A stretch of 64,000 bases of DNA from Azospirillum lipoferum (GCF_024170005.1 NZ_JALJXJ010000004.1:186001-250000), one strand, 5' to 3'; shown: positions 28,019 through 37,682, numbered from the stretch's first letter. Made by a program: numbers and translations. The notes: a model not told the origin generated them from the sequence alone.

Positions 28019-28128
28019 GTCTGGCATCGCACCGCCGGCCTGTGCGAGATCCGGGGGACGGCGCCCGCGGACCTCATTCCCAGGGGCCGCCCCCACTTCG
28101 CACCCGTAAGCCGGCTTCCGTGAGCAGA

Positions 28129-28380
28129 ATGGCCCCCTCGATCTTCAAGCGCTACAAGCTGCACTTCACCCGCCCGCTGCCAGGCCTGCGCCCCGGCCGG
28201 CCGGAACGCGACGCGATGGTGGAGCGGGTGCGGCGGCTGGCCAGCGAGAACGGCATGGCCGGCGACCTCCACGCCATCGCCCCCAACGCCGGCTTCGGCA
28301 TCCTGGAGGTGCGCTGCACCGAACGGCTGGCCCGCCGCCTGTCCGATCTGTCGGAAATCGAGACCGTCCAGGAGGCGTGA
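28129..28380 (+). CDS. Hypothetical protein, 83 aa
   Basis: MAPSIFKRYKLHFTRPLPGL is followed by RDAMVERVRRLASENGMAGDLHAIAPNAGFGILEVRCTERLARRLSDL. It looks like a small alpha/beta protein without export signal. I do not recognise it. A GTG three codons earlier (28120) is an alternative start; the longer frame to 28042 is unlikely since its first 29 residues read as intergenic sequence. It ends 18 bases from the convergent chemoreceptor gene. Confidence 0.55.
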   Translation: MAPSIFKRYKLHFTRPLPGLRPGRPERDAMVERVRRLASENGMAGDLHAIAPNAGFGILEVRCTERLARRLSDLSEIETVQEA

Positions 28381-28398
28381 GCCGTCACGCCTCTCCGT

Positions 28399-30396
28399 TT
28401 ACGCCGCCCGCACCGTGGCGATAAACCCCGTCAGGTCGTCGCGCAGGCTGCGCGCCAGCATGTCCAGGTCGCGGGCGGCCTCCAGCACCTGACCGGCCAT
28501 GGAACCGGTGTCGTCGGCCGCCGCGGCGACGCCGTCGACGATGACCGACACCGTTTCGGCACCCGCCGCGACCTGCTGGATGGTGGTGGCGATGCGTTCC
28601 GTGGCCGCCTCCTGCTGGGCAAGGGCGGCGGCGACGCGGGCGGCGATGTCCCTCATGCTGCCGACGGTGCCGCGGATGGTGTCGATCGTGCCCACCGCCG
28701 CCCGGGCCGCGTCCTGGATGCCGGTGACCTGACCGGCGATCTGCTCCGTCGCGCGGGCGGTCTGGGATGCCAGCGTCTTCACTTCCCCCGCCACAACCGA
28801 GAACCCTTTGCCGGCCTCCCCCGCCCGCGCCGCCTCGATCGTGGCGTTCAGCGCCAGCAGGTTGGTCTGTCCGGCGATGCCGGCGATCAGTTCCACCACC
28901 TTGCCGATCTGGTTGGCGGCGTCCTGGAGGCCGCCGATGATGGTGCCGGTGCTTTCCACCTCCGCCACCGCAGCACTGGTGATGCGCAGGCTTTCCTCGG
29001 TCTGGCGGTTGATGTCGCGGATGGCGGCGCTCAATTCCTCCGCCGCGGTGGCGACGGTCCGCACGCCGTCCAGCGACTGGCGCGATGCCCCCGCCATGCT
29101 CAGCGACCGCTGGCTGTTCTCGCCCGCCAGATCGGACATCCGGCTTGCGCTGTGGTGCATGCGGGCCGCCATCGCCGTCATGGTGGACAGGGCGCCGTCG
29201 CTGCTGCTGCCGAAGCTGTGCAGGGCATCCTCCATGCTGCGCTGCCGCTCCTCGGCGAGGGCCCGTTCGCGCTGCTGCTGGTCGGCGAGCGAGGCGGTGG
29301 CATCCGGCCCGTCGCGAAAGCGCCGCGCGGCCTCCAGCACCCAGGACGGCGCGTTAGCCACGTCCAGCAGCCGGCCGGCCACCGGCGCCATGGCGCGGCC
29401 GACCCGTTCCGCACGCCGCGCCTCCGCCAGCAAAGCACGGCGCGTCCACCACATCATCAGGCGCACCGGCACCGCCACGCCGTCGAAGGGCCGGACGAAC
29501 TCCCGGCGCGCCTCCGCCAGCGCCGTCCCGCAGATCGCCTCCAGATCGGCGACCAGCGCGTCCTCCACGGCCTTCAGCCCGTCGACCCGCCGAGTGGCGG
29601 CGGCGAACCAGGACGGCGCGTCGAAACCGGCGACACTCCCGGCCAGACCATCCTTGCGCATCGCCATGCGCATCCGCTCGAATTCGGCCTGATCCGCCAG
29701 CAGGTCCCGCAGCACGGCAGCACGGGACGGCGTCGCGGTCTGCGACACCGTCTCGAAGCAGCGCTCCTGTGCGGCGATCAGGGCCAGGAAACGCCGGTGC
29801 TGCGCCGGCTCGAACCGTCCGACCGACAGTCCGCCGGCACCGGTCGCCCGTTCCTGCCCGGCCTGCTCCTTGCCTTGCATCAGGTTGAAGGTGGCGATCA
29901 GCGCCTGCGAGACGGCCGGGTCGGTCACGGCGTCGGCCGCCGCCGACACGATGGCCAGCAGGCGTCCGACCAGGACGCACAGCGCGGCGAACATCTCCCG
30001 CGCCGACACTTCGTTCCGGCCGGCACGGTCCCGCAGATCCGGCAGTGCGTCCACCTCCGCCATGGCCTGCCGGATGGCACCGAACAGTGCCGGACCATGG
30101 GCGATGCGGTCGAGCCCGGCCAGGGCGGCGAGCATCTCCTGCTCACGCTGCCGGCACAGCGCCATCTGGGCATCGATCCGGATGGCGATCTGCCCGCCGA
30201 CGCGGCCATCGCCGCTGGTCAGCCGCAGGTTCCACAATCCCCGCTCCTTCTGGAGTTCATGGACGAAGCCGGACACGGTGGAAACGAAACCGCAGACGGC
30301 GCGCAGCTGCTCCAGTTCCCGCATGCGCCGGAAACGCGTCACCAGCACGAAACTTGCGGCTGCGTACTGATCGCGGTTCGAGACGGTCCTGGCCAT
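28399..30396 (-). CDS. Soluble chemoreceptor with NIT (nitrate/nitrite sensing) domain
   Basis: Residues about 35-300 form a helical NIT domain ([26 protein letters not shown] opens it, with the typical LQKERG). The C-terminal half (about 400-640) is an MCP signalling domain with [36 protein letters not shown] see no transmembrane segment anywhere, so unlike membrane NIT receptors it should sense inside the cell. NIT domains are proposed to bind nitrate or nitrite. It stands alone in its operon, with a strong hairpin in its leader. Confidence 0.9.
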   Translation of the reverse strand: MARTVSNRDQYAAASFVLVTRFRRMRELEQLRAVCGFVSTVSGFVHELQKERGLWNLRLTSGDGRVGGQIAIRIDAQMALCRQREQEMLAALAGLDRIAHGPALFGAIRQAMAEVDALPDLRDRAGRNEVSAREMFAALCVLVGRLLAIVSAAADAVTDPAVSQALIATFNLMQGKEQAGQERATGAGGLSVGRFEPAQHRRFLALIAAQERCFETVSQTATPSRAAVLRDLLADQAEFERMRMAMRKDGLAGSVAGFDAPSWFAAATRRVDGLKAVEDALVADLEAICGTALAEARREFVRPFDGVAVPVRLMMWWTRRALLAEARRAERVGRAMAPVAGRLLDVANAPSWVLEAARRFRDGPDATASLADQQQRERALAEERQRSMEDALHSFGSSSDGALSTMTAMAARMHHSASRMSDLAGENSQRSLSMAGASRQSLDGVRTVATAAEELSAAIRDINRQTEESLRITSAAVAEVESTGTIIGGLQDAANQIGKVVELIAGIAGQTNLLALNATIEAARAGEAGKGFSVVAGEVKTLASQTARATEQIAGQVTGIQDAARAAVGTIDTIRGTVGSMRDIAARVAAALAQQEAATERIATTIQQVAAGAETVSVIVDGVAAAADDTGSMAGQVLEAARDLDMLARSLRDDLTGFIATVRAA

Positions 30397-30713
30397 TGCT
30401 GCCCTCCTGCAGGGAAATCAGTCGAAGGGGCCGGTCCTTTGGAGTCGGCCCCTTCCCCGGGGACCAAGACGCAAAATGCGGGCCGACATCCAATCGTCTG
30501 AAAATGCAGGATCAAAGGATGAGCATCGCCCACTGACTGTCCAAGCTCTGGGCCGGTTGGCGCATAGATAGGCATGGAGGGGCATCCCTCTCCAAACGGC
30601 TAGGCCGCTGGCGGCGCCCGGTCCGGGATCTAGGTCATGAGCGGCCCGTTCCGCGCCTTGCGGCCGGGCGGACAAAACCGACATGGTCGAAACTGAAATG
30701 GGGAGACACCATC
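30397..30713. other. Divergent intergenic region, NIT chemoreceptor / osmC
   Basis: 317 bases without a gene. Contains the hairpin at 30425-30454 in the chemoreceptor leader. No sigma-54 or EcfG motif was found before osmC; GGGGAGA just before 30714 is its ribosome site. Confidence 0.5.
30425..30454. repeat. Strong hairpin in the leader of the NIT chemoreceptor
   Basis: AAGGGGCCG and CGGCCCCTT are perfect 9-bp arms around GTCCTTTGGAGT, whose TCC and GGA can extend the stem. It begins 29 bases before the chemoreceptor start on the minus strand. No T run follows on either strand, so it is more likely a leader structure or transcription barrier than a standard terminator. Confidence 0.55.
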
Positions 30714-31139
30714 ATGGCGATGCGGCAATCGGATGCCGAATGGCGCGGCGACCTGAAATCGGGCAGCGGCAAGATGCGGCTGGGCAGCGGCGCCTTCGAG
30801 GGCAGCTATTCCTTCCCGTCGCGCTTCGAGAACGGCCAGGGCACCAATCCGGAGGAGCTGATCGCGGCGGCCCATGCCGGCTGCTTTTCCATGGCGCTGT
30901 CGGCCGGGCTCGCCCAGGCCGGCCACACGCCGACCCGCGTGCACACCACTGCGAAGGTGCATCTGGAGAAGGCCGGCGCCGGCTTCGCCATCACCCGGAT
31001 CGAGTTGGAGTGCGAGGCCGAAATCCCCGGCATCGACGAGGCCGCCTTCCAGGAACAGGCGAACGGCGCCAAGGCCAATTGCCCGGTGTCGAAGGCGCTG
31101 GCCGGCACCCAGATCAGCCTGACCGCCAAGCTGCTTTGA
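30714..31139 (+). CDS. osmC: OsmC-family peroxiredoxin
   Basis: 141 residues, the usual size. The two redox cysteines are in the family contexts HAGCFSMALS (near 61) and KANCPVSKAL (near 124), with the conserved GTNPEELIAAAHA before the first. OsmC reduces organic hydroperoxides in the cytosol. ATG 30714 follows GGGGAGACACC. A GC hairpin follows the stop at 31152-31177. No EcfG-type promoter was found, although osmC genes are often stress-induced. Confidence 0.92.
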   Translation: MAMRQSDAEWRGDLKSGSGKMRLGSGAFEGSYSFPSRFENGQGTNPEELIAAAHAGCFSMALSAGLAQAGHTPTRVHTTAKVHLEKAGAGFAITRIELECEAEIPGIDEAAFQEQANGAKANCPVSKALAGTQISLTAKLL

Positions 31140-31151
31140 TTGCCGGGGGGA

Positions 31152-31177
31152 GGTGCCGCCCACCGCCGGGCGGCGCC
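31152..31177 (+). terminator. Hairpin downstream of osmC
   Basis: GGTGCCGCCC and GGGCGGCGCC (one G-T wobble) around ACCGCC, 12 bases after the osmC stop. It is very GC-rich with no T run, so termination is only inferred. Confidence 0.45.
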
Positions 31178-31372
31178 TCATCGGCGGCAAGCGTGCCGGT
31201 GCAGATAATAACGTGCTCCGCCAATGGTTAGGCTGCCGCTATGGGCCATGTCCTCCGGACGCTTTGCTCTGCCGAAGGGCAGATTGACCCCACCGCTTCC
31301 GCCCACCCATAGTGCCGCGTTGCGTGCGCGGGAGCCCCTCTTCCGTCCGCCGATCCATTCGAACGACGGTCA

Positions 31373-32587
31373 ATGTTTATCGCAGTCCTTCGCCTACTCC
31401 GGCCGGTCCTTTTTCTGCTTGCCGCAGCACTTTCGCTTGCGGCGATGCCGGTTGCCGCGCAGGTGGCCCCGAAACCGGCCGGGGAGCCTGTGGTGCTGGC
31501 GCTGGACGGGGAATTCGGGCTGACCAACAGCACCTCGGCAGAATCCATCGAACGCGGCATCCTGACCGCCATCGACGACGTCAACCGCCAGGGCGGCGTG
31601 CTGGGCGGCCGGCCGCTGGAACTGATCACGCGCGAACACCGGTCGATCTCCGCCCGCGGCATCAAGAACATCCGGGAACTGGCCACCATCCCCGACCTGA
31701 TCGCCGTGTTCGGCGGCCGGTTCAGCCCGGTGGTGATCGAGGAGCTGCCGGTGCTGGAGCAGACCCGCACGCTGTTCCTGGCCCCCTGGTCGTCGGCCGA
31801 CGCCATCGTCGACAACGGGATGGAGCCCAACTACATCTTCCGCCTGTCGCTGCGCGACAGTCTGGCGATGCCCTTCCTGCTGAAGCGCGCCGCCGACCGG
31901 GGCCTGACCCGCATCGGCCTCCTGCTGACCAACACCGCCTGGGGCCGTTCCAACCTGGAGGCCGCCAATCGCTATCTCGCCGGCCGCAAGGTCCCGGATC
32001 TGGCCGGTACCGCTTGGTACAACTGGCGCGACCGCTCGCTGATCGACAAGTATCAGGCGCTCGCCGAGGCCGGCGCCCAGGCGATCCTGCTGGTCGCCAA
32101 CGACGACGAGGCCGCCGTTCTGGTGCGCGAGGTGGCGGCCCTGCCGCCGCAGCGGCGGCTGCCGATTCTCAGCCATTGGGGCGTCACCGGCGGCGATTTC
32201 GCCGGGCAGGCCGGACCGGCCCTGCATGAGGTCGATTTCACCGTGATCCAGACGGTCAGCCCCTTCCGCATCCCGCCGGACCGGCTGGCCCCGGTGCTGG
32301 AGACCGCCGGGCGGCTGTTCGGCATCCGCCGGCCGGAGGACATCGTGTCGCCGGTCGGCTTCCTGCACGCCTACGACCTGACCCGCATCCTGGCGCTGGC
32401 CATCGACCGCGCCGGCACCACCGACCGTGCCGCCGTGCGCGACGCACTGGAACAGGTCGGCCCCTATCGCGGCGTGACCCGCGACTTCGACCGCCCCTTC
32501 GCCCCCGGCCGGCACGAGGCGCTTGGCCCTGACGACCTGCTGATGACCCGCTTCCGCGCCGACGGCGTGCTGGTCCCGGTGGATTGA
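31373..32587 (+). CDS. Periplasmic binding protein (type I fold, LivJ-like)
   Basis: The signal peptide ends near residue 29 (LAAMPVAAQ). The mature protein shows the Peripla_BP_6 pattern: GILTAIDDVNRQGGVLGGRPLELI, PDLIAVFGGRFSPVVIEELPVLEQTRTLFLAPWSSADAIVDNG and AYDLTRILALAIDRAG. Proteins of this fold bind amino acids or other small anions. No ABC permease or ATPase gene is near; instead, 6 bases downstream, lies a hybrid histidine kinase. It therefore probably works as the ligand sensor for that kinase rather than as a transport component. The ligand cannot be read from the sequence. Confidence 0.88.
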   Translation: MFIAVLRLLRPVLFLLAAALSLAAMPVAAQVAPKPAGEPVVLALDGEFGLTNSTSAESIERGILTAIDDVNRQGGVLGGRPLELITREHRSISARGIKNIRELATIPDLIAVFGGRFSPVVIEELPVLEQTRTLFLAPWSSADAIVDNGMEPNYIFRLSLRDSLAMPFLLKRAADRGLTRIGLLLTNTAWGRSNLEAANRYLAGRKVPDLAGTAWYNWRDRSLIDKYQALAEAGAQAILLVANDDEAAVLVREVAALPPQRRLPILSHWGVTGGDFAGQAGPALHEVDFTVIQTVSPFRIPPDRLAPVLETAGRLFGIRRPEDIVSPVGFLHAYDLTRILALAIDRAGTTDRAAVRDALEQVGPYRGVTRDFDRPFAPGRHEALGPDDLLMTRFRADGVLVPVD

Positions 32588-32593
32588 GAACAG

Positions 32594-34936
32594 ATGACCG
32601 ATCCCACCCCCATCGATCCGCCGGTTTACGGCACCGTCCCGCGCGCCGCCCAGCGGATGCTGACCTCCGGCCGGCTGGCCCGCCGCTTCGCGCTGGTGTC
32701 GCTGATGCTGGGCGTGCTGATCGCCATCCTGATCGGCGCCAGCCTGTATGTGGTGTCCAGCCGCCATCTGGCACGCCAGCACCATGCCAATGTGGAGGCG
32801 AACGCCAGCCTCGCCGCCCGCCAGACCGAAGGGCTGCTGAACACGCTGGTGACGACGGTGCGCGAACTGGCGAACAACAGCGTGCTCGCCACCGCCCTGG
32901 TCGATTCCGCCGGCAAGGAAACCTACCTGATCCCCTTCCTCGGCAGCTTCAACCACATCGCCAGCGTGCCGGTGGCGCTGGTCTTCACCGATTTCGAAGG
33001 GGAGCCGATCGCCGACAACGGCCGCCATGCCGCTCCGCTGGCCATCGCACCCGCCGACATGGCCTGGCTGCGCGCCACCGTCGCTACCGGCAAGCCCGCC
33101 GCCCGCGTGGTGCAGCAGGGCGACACGCAATTCCTGCTGGCGGCGGAGATGCTGGCCTACTCCCGCACCCAATCGCCGGAGGGGGCGCTGCTCTACAAGG
33201 TGCCGCTCGACTCCCTGGTCCTGCATCCGGAGGCGGAGCTTCTCTTCGCCGGCGAGCCGCCGGCGCCGGTGCCACCCGACATGATGACGGTGACGGTGCC
33301 GCTGACCGTGCCGGAACGGTTGGCCAATCTCGGGCTGACACTGCGGCTGGAGGCGCCGGAAACGCCGACCTCCACGCTGCTGTCCTGGATGCTGCCCGCC
33401 TATGGCATGGTGGGGCTGGCCGCCCTGCTGGCGATCTATGTCGGCAGCCGCGCCGTCGGCAACCACATGACCCGCTCCCTGCGCGAGCTGGAGCGGCTGG
33501 CCGGCGCCATCGCCACCGATGGCTTCACCGGCCAGCGCGCCAAAGTGCGCGGCAACGACGAGGTCTCGGCCCTGGCGCGCGGCTTCAACGCCATGCTGGA
33601 CCACATCGCCGGCATCCAGCGCGAGCGCGAGATGCGCGCAGCGGAGGAGATCACCATCCAGCGCACGCTGGCCGAGCGCGCCGAGCAGGCCCGCGCCGAG
33701 GCGGAAGGCGCCCGCAACGAGGCGGAACGCTCGCGCCAGGAAGCGGTGATGGCGCTGATGGTGGCGGAGCGTGCCAACGCCGCCAAGACGCATTTCCTGG
33801 CGGCGGCCAGCCATGACCTGCGCCAGCCGGTGCAGTCGCTGGTCCTGCTGACCTCGGCCCTGGCGATCCGGCTGGGCGATCATCCCGCCGCCGCCCTGGT
33901 CGGCAGCATCGAGGCATCGATGGACGCGCTCTGCCGCCTGCTCGACGCCATCCTCGACATCTCCAAGCTGGATGCCGGCACGGTGTCGCCCAATGTGCAG
34001 GCGGTGTCGCTCGGCACCATCTTCGCCCGGCTGGAGGGCGAATACAGCCTGCGCGCCGCGGAGAAGGGGGTCGCCTTCCGCAGCGTCCCCACCGGCGTGA
34101 CGCTGAACGCCGATCCGGCGCTGTTGGAGCGGATCATCCGCAATCTGGTGGAGAACGCCCTGCGCTACACCGACCATGGCCGCATCCTGCTGGGCTGCCG
34201 CCATGCCCGCGGAGTTCTGCGCATCCAGGTCTACGACACCGGCATCGGCATTCCGCCCGAACATCTGGAGCGGATCTTCCACGAATTCTATCAGGTCTCC
34301 AACCCCACCCGCGACCGCGGCAAGGGGCTGGGGCTGGGGCTCGCCATCGTCGACCGGCTGGCACGGCTGCTGGGATACCGCGTGCATGTCGCCTCCCGGC
34401 CGAACAGGGGCTCCTGCTTCACGCTGGAGATTCCCACCCCGGCCCTTGCGGCCATCGAAGCTCCGTCAACGGCCATGCCGGCCGAACAGGCGCCGGAGCC
34501 GGGGCGCGGCACCGCCCTGGTCATCGACGACGACCCGCTGGTTCGCGAAGGGTTGACCCTGCTGATCGAGGATTTCGGCTGGCGGGCGACGCCGGCCGAC
34601 AGTGCAGGCCATGCGCTGCGCCTGCTGCGCGACCAGGAGCGTCCGCCCGATCTGGTGATCGCCGACTACCGGCTGGAGGCCGGGGCCACCGGCCTGGAAG
34701 CCATCCACGCGGTCGAGGTTGCCCTGCGCGGCCGCGGCCTCGCGGTCCCGACCAGCGTGGTGCTGACCGGCGACACCGCGCCGGAACGCATCGCCGATGC
34801 CGAAGCCAGCGGTTATCGCATCCTGCACAAGCCCATCGCCGCCAAGGAGGTGGCACAGCTGTTGAGCGATGCCCTTCTGGAGCGGAGCGGACGCGAAGCC
34901 GGCGGTCGGCATGATCAGGCTGTTCTGCCGGGCTGA
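32594..34936 (+). CDS. Hybrid sensor histidine kinase paired with a binding protein
   Basis: TM1 near 31-52, a periplasmic sensor region to about 260 and TM2 near 262-285, followed by a HAMP-like segment and a long coiled coil (RAEEITIQRTLAERAEQ and on). HisKA carries ASHDLRQPVQSLV (His near 406), HATPase_c ends GKGLGLGLAIVDRLARLLG, and the C-terminal receiver has Asp near 690 (DLVIADYRLEAG). The HDLRQP box marks a family often found as terminal kinases without separate Hpt. With only 6 bases between genes it is certainly co-transcribed with the upstream binding protein. No regulator gene follows. Confidence 0.93.
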   Translation: MTDPTPIDPPVYGTVPRAAQRMLTSGRLARRFALVSLMLGVLIAILIGASLYVVSSRHLARQHHANVEANASLAARQTEGLLNTLVTTVRELANNSVLATALVDSAGKETYLIPFLGSFNHIASVPVALVFTDFEGEPIADNGRHAAPLAIAPADMAWLRATVATGKPAARVVQQGDTQFLLAAEMLAYSRTQSPEGALLYKVPLDSLVLHPEAELLFAGEPPAPVPPDMMTVTVPLTVPERLANLGLTLRLEAPETPTSTLLSWMLPAYGMVGLAALLAIYVGSRAVGNHMTRSLRELERLAGAIATDGFTGQRAKVRGNDEVSALARGFNAMLDHIAGIQREREMRAAEEITIQRTLAERAEQARAEAEGARNEAERSRQEAVMALMVAERANAAKTHFLAAASHDLRQPVQSLVLLTSALAIRLGDHPAAALVGSIEASMDALCRLLDAILDISKLDAGTVSPNVQAVSLGTIFARLEGEYSLRAAEKGVAFRSVPTGVTLNADPALLERIIRNLVENALRYTDHGRILLGCRHARGVLRIQVYDTGIGIPPEHLERIFHEFYQVSNPTRDRGKGLGLGLAIVDRLARLLGYRVHVASRPNRGSCFTLEIPTPALAAIEAPSTAMPAEQAPEPGRGTALVIDDDPLVREGLTLLIEDFGWRATPADSAGHALRLLRDQERPPDLVIADYRLEAGATGLEAIHAVEVALRGRGLAVPTSVVLTGDTAPERIADAEASGYRILHKPIAAKEVAQLLSDALLERSGREAGGRHDQAVLPG

Positions 34937-34974
34937 TCGCGCCGACCCTCCATAGTGTCACCGGCGGCCGGGCG

Positions 34975-35223
34975 TCACCCGGGGCTGGAATGTCCGGCGG
35001 CATCCACCTGCAGGACCAGCCGTTCGATGGCGCGCACCGCCAGTTCCTGACGCCCGCTCACCAATCCAGGCGTTTCCTGGCGCAGATGGGCGGCTGCCGC
35101 ATCCTCCAGCACGCCCCGGGCCTCCTCCGCCGTGAGCAGGCCCTTTTCGACCATGGCAATCACCAGCGATTCACAAATCGAGAGAGCGGCCATACCCGCC
35201 GCTCCGTCCTCCGCCGTCATCAT
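34975..35223 (-). CDS. Hypothetical protein, 82 aa
   Basis: MMTAEDGAAGMAALSICESL leads into VIAMVEKGLLTAEEARGVLEDAAAAHLRQ, a helical EF-hand-free motif seen in many small alphaproteobacterial proteins of unknown function. The start at 35223 gives a compact helical protein; the open frame extends to 35316 but that part is Cys/Arg-rich and looks untranslated. It is convergent with the kinase gene (38 bases). Confidence 0.6.
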   Translation of the reverse strand: MMTAEDGAAGMAALSICESLVIAMVEKGLLTAEEARGVLEDAAAAHLRQETPGLVSGRQELAVRAIERLVLQVDAAGHSSPG

Positions 35224-35398
35224 GCCCCCCGTCTGACTGGATTTCCTTCCCGCCCGGCCCTGCCGCCGATAGGTCCAATTGCATAGGGAACAACAAGGGG
35301 GTCGGCTGCGCGTCACAGACCGTTCGAGAAAAATATTCGGCCGATTAACCTATGTTGTGGCCGCCTTCGCCGAAAACCCTAAACGTTCGAGACCACGC

Positions 35399-35424
35399 GG
35401 AACCGGCTCAACTGCAGGCGCGTT
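35399..35424 (+). promoter_or_regulatory. EcfG-type general stress promoter before the Crp/Fnr gene
   Basis: GGAAC (35399-35403), 17 bases, CGTT (35421-35424): an exact match to the EcfG/RpoE2 consensus. Transcription would start near 35431, about 38 bases before the ATG. Confidence 0.75.
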
Positions 35425-35468
35425 TATCGAAACGCCAATATTAGGACAAAGAAGGCAAAGAGACGACC

Positions 35469-36305
35469 ATGACTCGCGCCCCGGCGAGCCGCGCCCTCGA
35501 CCCCACTCCACTGTGGCTCAAATTGAGCAGCTACCTCGTCCTGTCGGATGAGGAAAAGATGTACCTGGCCGATTTGGAAAGGACAATCGCTCGTGAGCCG
35601 CCACGCACCGATCTTCTCCAGCAGGGCGAAAGATATCGGGACGTGCGGATCATGCGGGAAGGCTGGGCGATCCGCCATAAGGCCTTGCCGGATGGCCGGC
35701 GTCAGGTCGTGAACTTCGTCCTGCCCGGCGACATTATCGGCATGTATTGCACGCTGTTCGAATCGGCCGACCACAGCGTCACCACCCTGACCCCGGTCGA
35801 GGTGGCGAGCTTTCCGCCCGAACGGATCGGCGAGCTGTTCCAGTCCTTCCCCCGCCTTGCCGCCGCGCTGGCCTGGTCCGGCGCGCGGGAGGAGGCCATC
35901 GTCGCCGAACGGCTGCTCAGCCTGGGCCGCCGCACCGCGCTGGAGCGCACCGCCCACCTGCTGGTCGAGCTTCTGCGCCGCCTCAGCGTCGTCAACATGG
36001 TGACCGACGGCCATTTCGTCCTGCCGGTGACGCAGGAGATCCTGGCCGATGCACTGGGGCTCAGCATCGTTCACATCAACCGCACCCTGCGCCGTCTGCG
36101 CGACAGCGGCCTGATCGAACTGAACGGCCAGCGCATCACCGTCAACGACGTGCGCCAACTCGCCTCCGTCGGCCAGTTCGACGAACTGTATCTCCACCTG
36201 ATCCGCGCCCCGCGCCGTCTGGAACGCGCCTTCTCCGGCGCCCACCACCACCAGAACGGCCACAACGGCGTCCGCCCCGACGGCGAAGACCGGGCGAAGG
36301 CATAG
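35469..36305 (+). CDS. Crp/Fnr-family transcriptional regulator
   Basis: 278 residues: a cNMP-binding beta roll (about 45-150, RQVVNFVLPGDIIGMYC) and a C-terminal HTH_Crp domain with LPVTQEILADALGLSIVHINRTLRRLRDSGLIEL. It lacks the N-terminal cysteine cluster of FNR and the E-x-x-S-R of FNR's recognition helix (here H-x-N-R), so it is neither an oxygen sensor of FNR type nor sure to bind FNR boxes. The C-terminal tail is rich in His and Asn. It has an EcfG-type promoter and a good terminator, and lies 357 bases before paaA. Confidence 0.92.
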   Translation: MTRAPASRALDPTPLWLKLSSYLVLSDEEKMYLADLERTIAREPPRTDLLQQGERYRDVRIMREGWAIRHKALPDGRRQVVNFVLPGDIIGMYCTLFESADHSVTTLTPVEVASFPPERIGELFQSFPRLAAALAWSGAREEAIVAERLLSLGRRTALERTAHLLVELLRRLSVVNMVTDGHFVLPVTQEILADALGLSIVHINRTLRRLRDSGLIELNGQRITVNDVRQLASVGQFDELYLHLIRAPRRLERAFSGAHHHQNGHNGVRPDGEDRAKA

Positions 36306-36321
36306 GGGCCCAAACCCGTTC

Positions 36322-36355
36322 AAATCCCCCTCTCGCCCCAGGGTGAGGGGGATTT
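36322..36355 (+). terminator. Intrinsic terminator of the Crp/Fnr gene
   Basis: Arms AAATCCCCCTC and GAGGGGGATTT, perfect over 11 bp, loop of 12 bases, followed by TTTCCC. Its GGGTGAGGGGG part is shared with the palindromic repeats at 44475 and 58825, suggesting it derives from one. Confidence 0.7.
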
Positions 36356-36601
36356 TCCCACTGCCCCAATCAGTCATTTCGGCGGCAGCGCCTTCCCCTC
36401 TTCAGCCTATCCATTCCGCATCGCACAAAATCCGCAGAACCACACCGTCTGTGTATCGGCGGATGCCCTGGCGCGCGCATTTTCAGTGGACAGCAGCCCG
36501 GGATGCACTGTCATTCCTTAAATCAACAAATTGAAAAATAACGGTTTTCCCTGACGCCGCCGCCCATCCCAAAAGCGACACATAATTCTGCTTTACAGTC
36601 G

Positions 36602-36615
36602 TTGATCTGTATCAT
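36602..36615. promoter_or_regulatory. FNR-box-like site in the paaA leader
   Basis: TTGAT-CTGT-ATCAT matches TTGAT-N4-ATCAA in nine of ten positions. It ends 47 bases before the paaA ATG. It is a candidate target of a Crp/Fnr protein, possibly the one encoded upstream. Confidence 0.45.
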
Positions 36616-36662
36616 ATTTTTCTCTCAGAAAATGTTCGCTGGACGCGCAATCCATCTCGGGG

Positions 36663-37682
36663 ATGCCGATGTACACGCAGGGTTTGGATGCCAAGGCCGA
36701 GCAGGGTGCTCAACCGTCTCCCCGGCTGGTGACGGAGCAGGAAGCCGCTCTCCAGGGACGCTTCCAGGAGCGCGTCGACGCCGAGGAGAAGATCGAGCCG
36801 CGCGACTGGATGCCGGAGGGCTACCGCCGCACGCTGGTCCGCCAGATCTCGCAGCATGCCCATTCGGAAATCGTCGGCATGCTGCCGGAAGGGAACTGGA
36901 TCACCCGCGCGCCGACGCTGCGCCGCAAGGTGGCCCTGCTGGCCAAGGTGCAGGACGAGGGCGGGCACGGCCTCTACCTCTACAGCGCCGCCGAGACGCT
37001 CGGCGTGTCGCGCGACGAGCTGGTCGGTCAGCTGCTGTCGGGCAAGGCCAAATATTCCAGCATCTTCAACTACCCGACCCCGACCTGGGCCGACATCGGC
37101 GCCATCGGCTGGCTGGTCGACGGTGCGGCGATCATGAATCAGGTGCCGCTCTGCCGCTGCTCCTACGGGCCCTATGCCCGCGCCATGGTCCGCATCTGCC
37201 GCGAGGAGAGCTTCCACCAGCGCCAGGGCTACGAGCTGATGCTGGCGCTGGCCCAGGGCACACCGGAACAGAAGCGGATGGCGCAGGACGCGCTGAACCG
37301 CTGGTGGTGGCCGTCGCTGATGATGTTCGGCCCGTCCGACGACCAGTCCGCCCACTCCGCCCAGAACATGGCCTGGAAGATCAAGCGTTTCTCCAACGAC
37401 GAGCTGCGCCAGCGCTTCGTCGACGCCACGGTGCCGCAGGCTGAGTTCCTCGGCCTGACCATCCCGGACCCGGAGCTGCGCTTCAACGCCGGGACCGGCC
37501 ATTACGAGTTCGGCGCCATCGACTGGACCGAGTTCAACGAGATCCTGAAGGGCAACGGCCCCTGCAACCGCGAGCGCATCGAGGCCCGCCGCAAGGTGTG
37601 GGACGACGGCGCCTGGGTGCGCGAGGCCGCCACCGCCCATGCCGCCAAACGCAAGCAGCGCGCCCTCAAGAAGGCCGGCTAA
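36663..37682 (+). CDS. paaA: 1,2-phenylacetyl-CoA epoxidase, catalytic subunit PaaA
   Basis: 339 residues. The diiron ligands of the ferritin-like fold are seen as [13 protein letters not shown] (D-E-x-x-H) and [12 protein letters not shown] (E-E-x-x-H). Together with PaaC it forms the core of the epoxidase, which adds oxygen across the ring of phenylacetyl-CoA with electrons from PaaE. It opens an operon of eleven genes in the order ABCDE-N-G-H-I-J-K. ATG 36663 or the ATG two codons later (MYTQG) may be used. Confidence 0.96.
   Translation: MPMYTQGLDAKAEQGAQPSPRLVTEQEAALQGRFQERVDAEEKIEPRDWMPEGYRRTLVRQISQHAHSEIVGMLPEGNWITRAPTLRRKVALLAKVQDEGGHGLYLYSAAETLGVSRDELVGQLLSGKAKYSSIFNYPTPTWADIGAIGWLVDGAAIMNQVPLCRCSYGPYARAMVRICREESFHQRQGYELMLALAQGTPEQKRMAQDALNRWWWPSLMMFGPSDDQSAHSAQNMAWKIKRFSNDELRQRFVDATVPQAEFLGLTIPDPELRFNAGTGHYEFGAIDWTEFNEILKGNGPCNRERIEARRKVWDDGAWVREAATAHAAKRKQRALKKAG

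Larger units (their letters stand above)
36306..36662. promoter_or_regulatory. Intergenic region with crp terminator and paa promoter
   Basis: 357 bases. The first 50 hold the terminator of the Crp/Fnr gene. The rest is AT-richer than the genome and holds the paaA promoter: an FNR/CRP-type half-palindrome at 36602-36615 and, further up, TCAA-CAAA-TTGA near 36523-36534. No gene is visible. Confidence 0.55.

Noticed and set aside
31394..34387. A 997-codon minus-strand frame across the binding protein and kinase
   Set aside because: Same antisense effect; the plus-strand proteins have clear domains.
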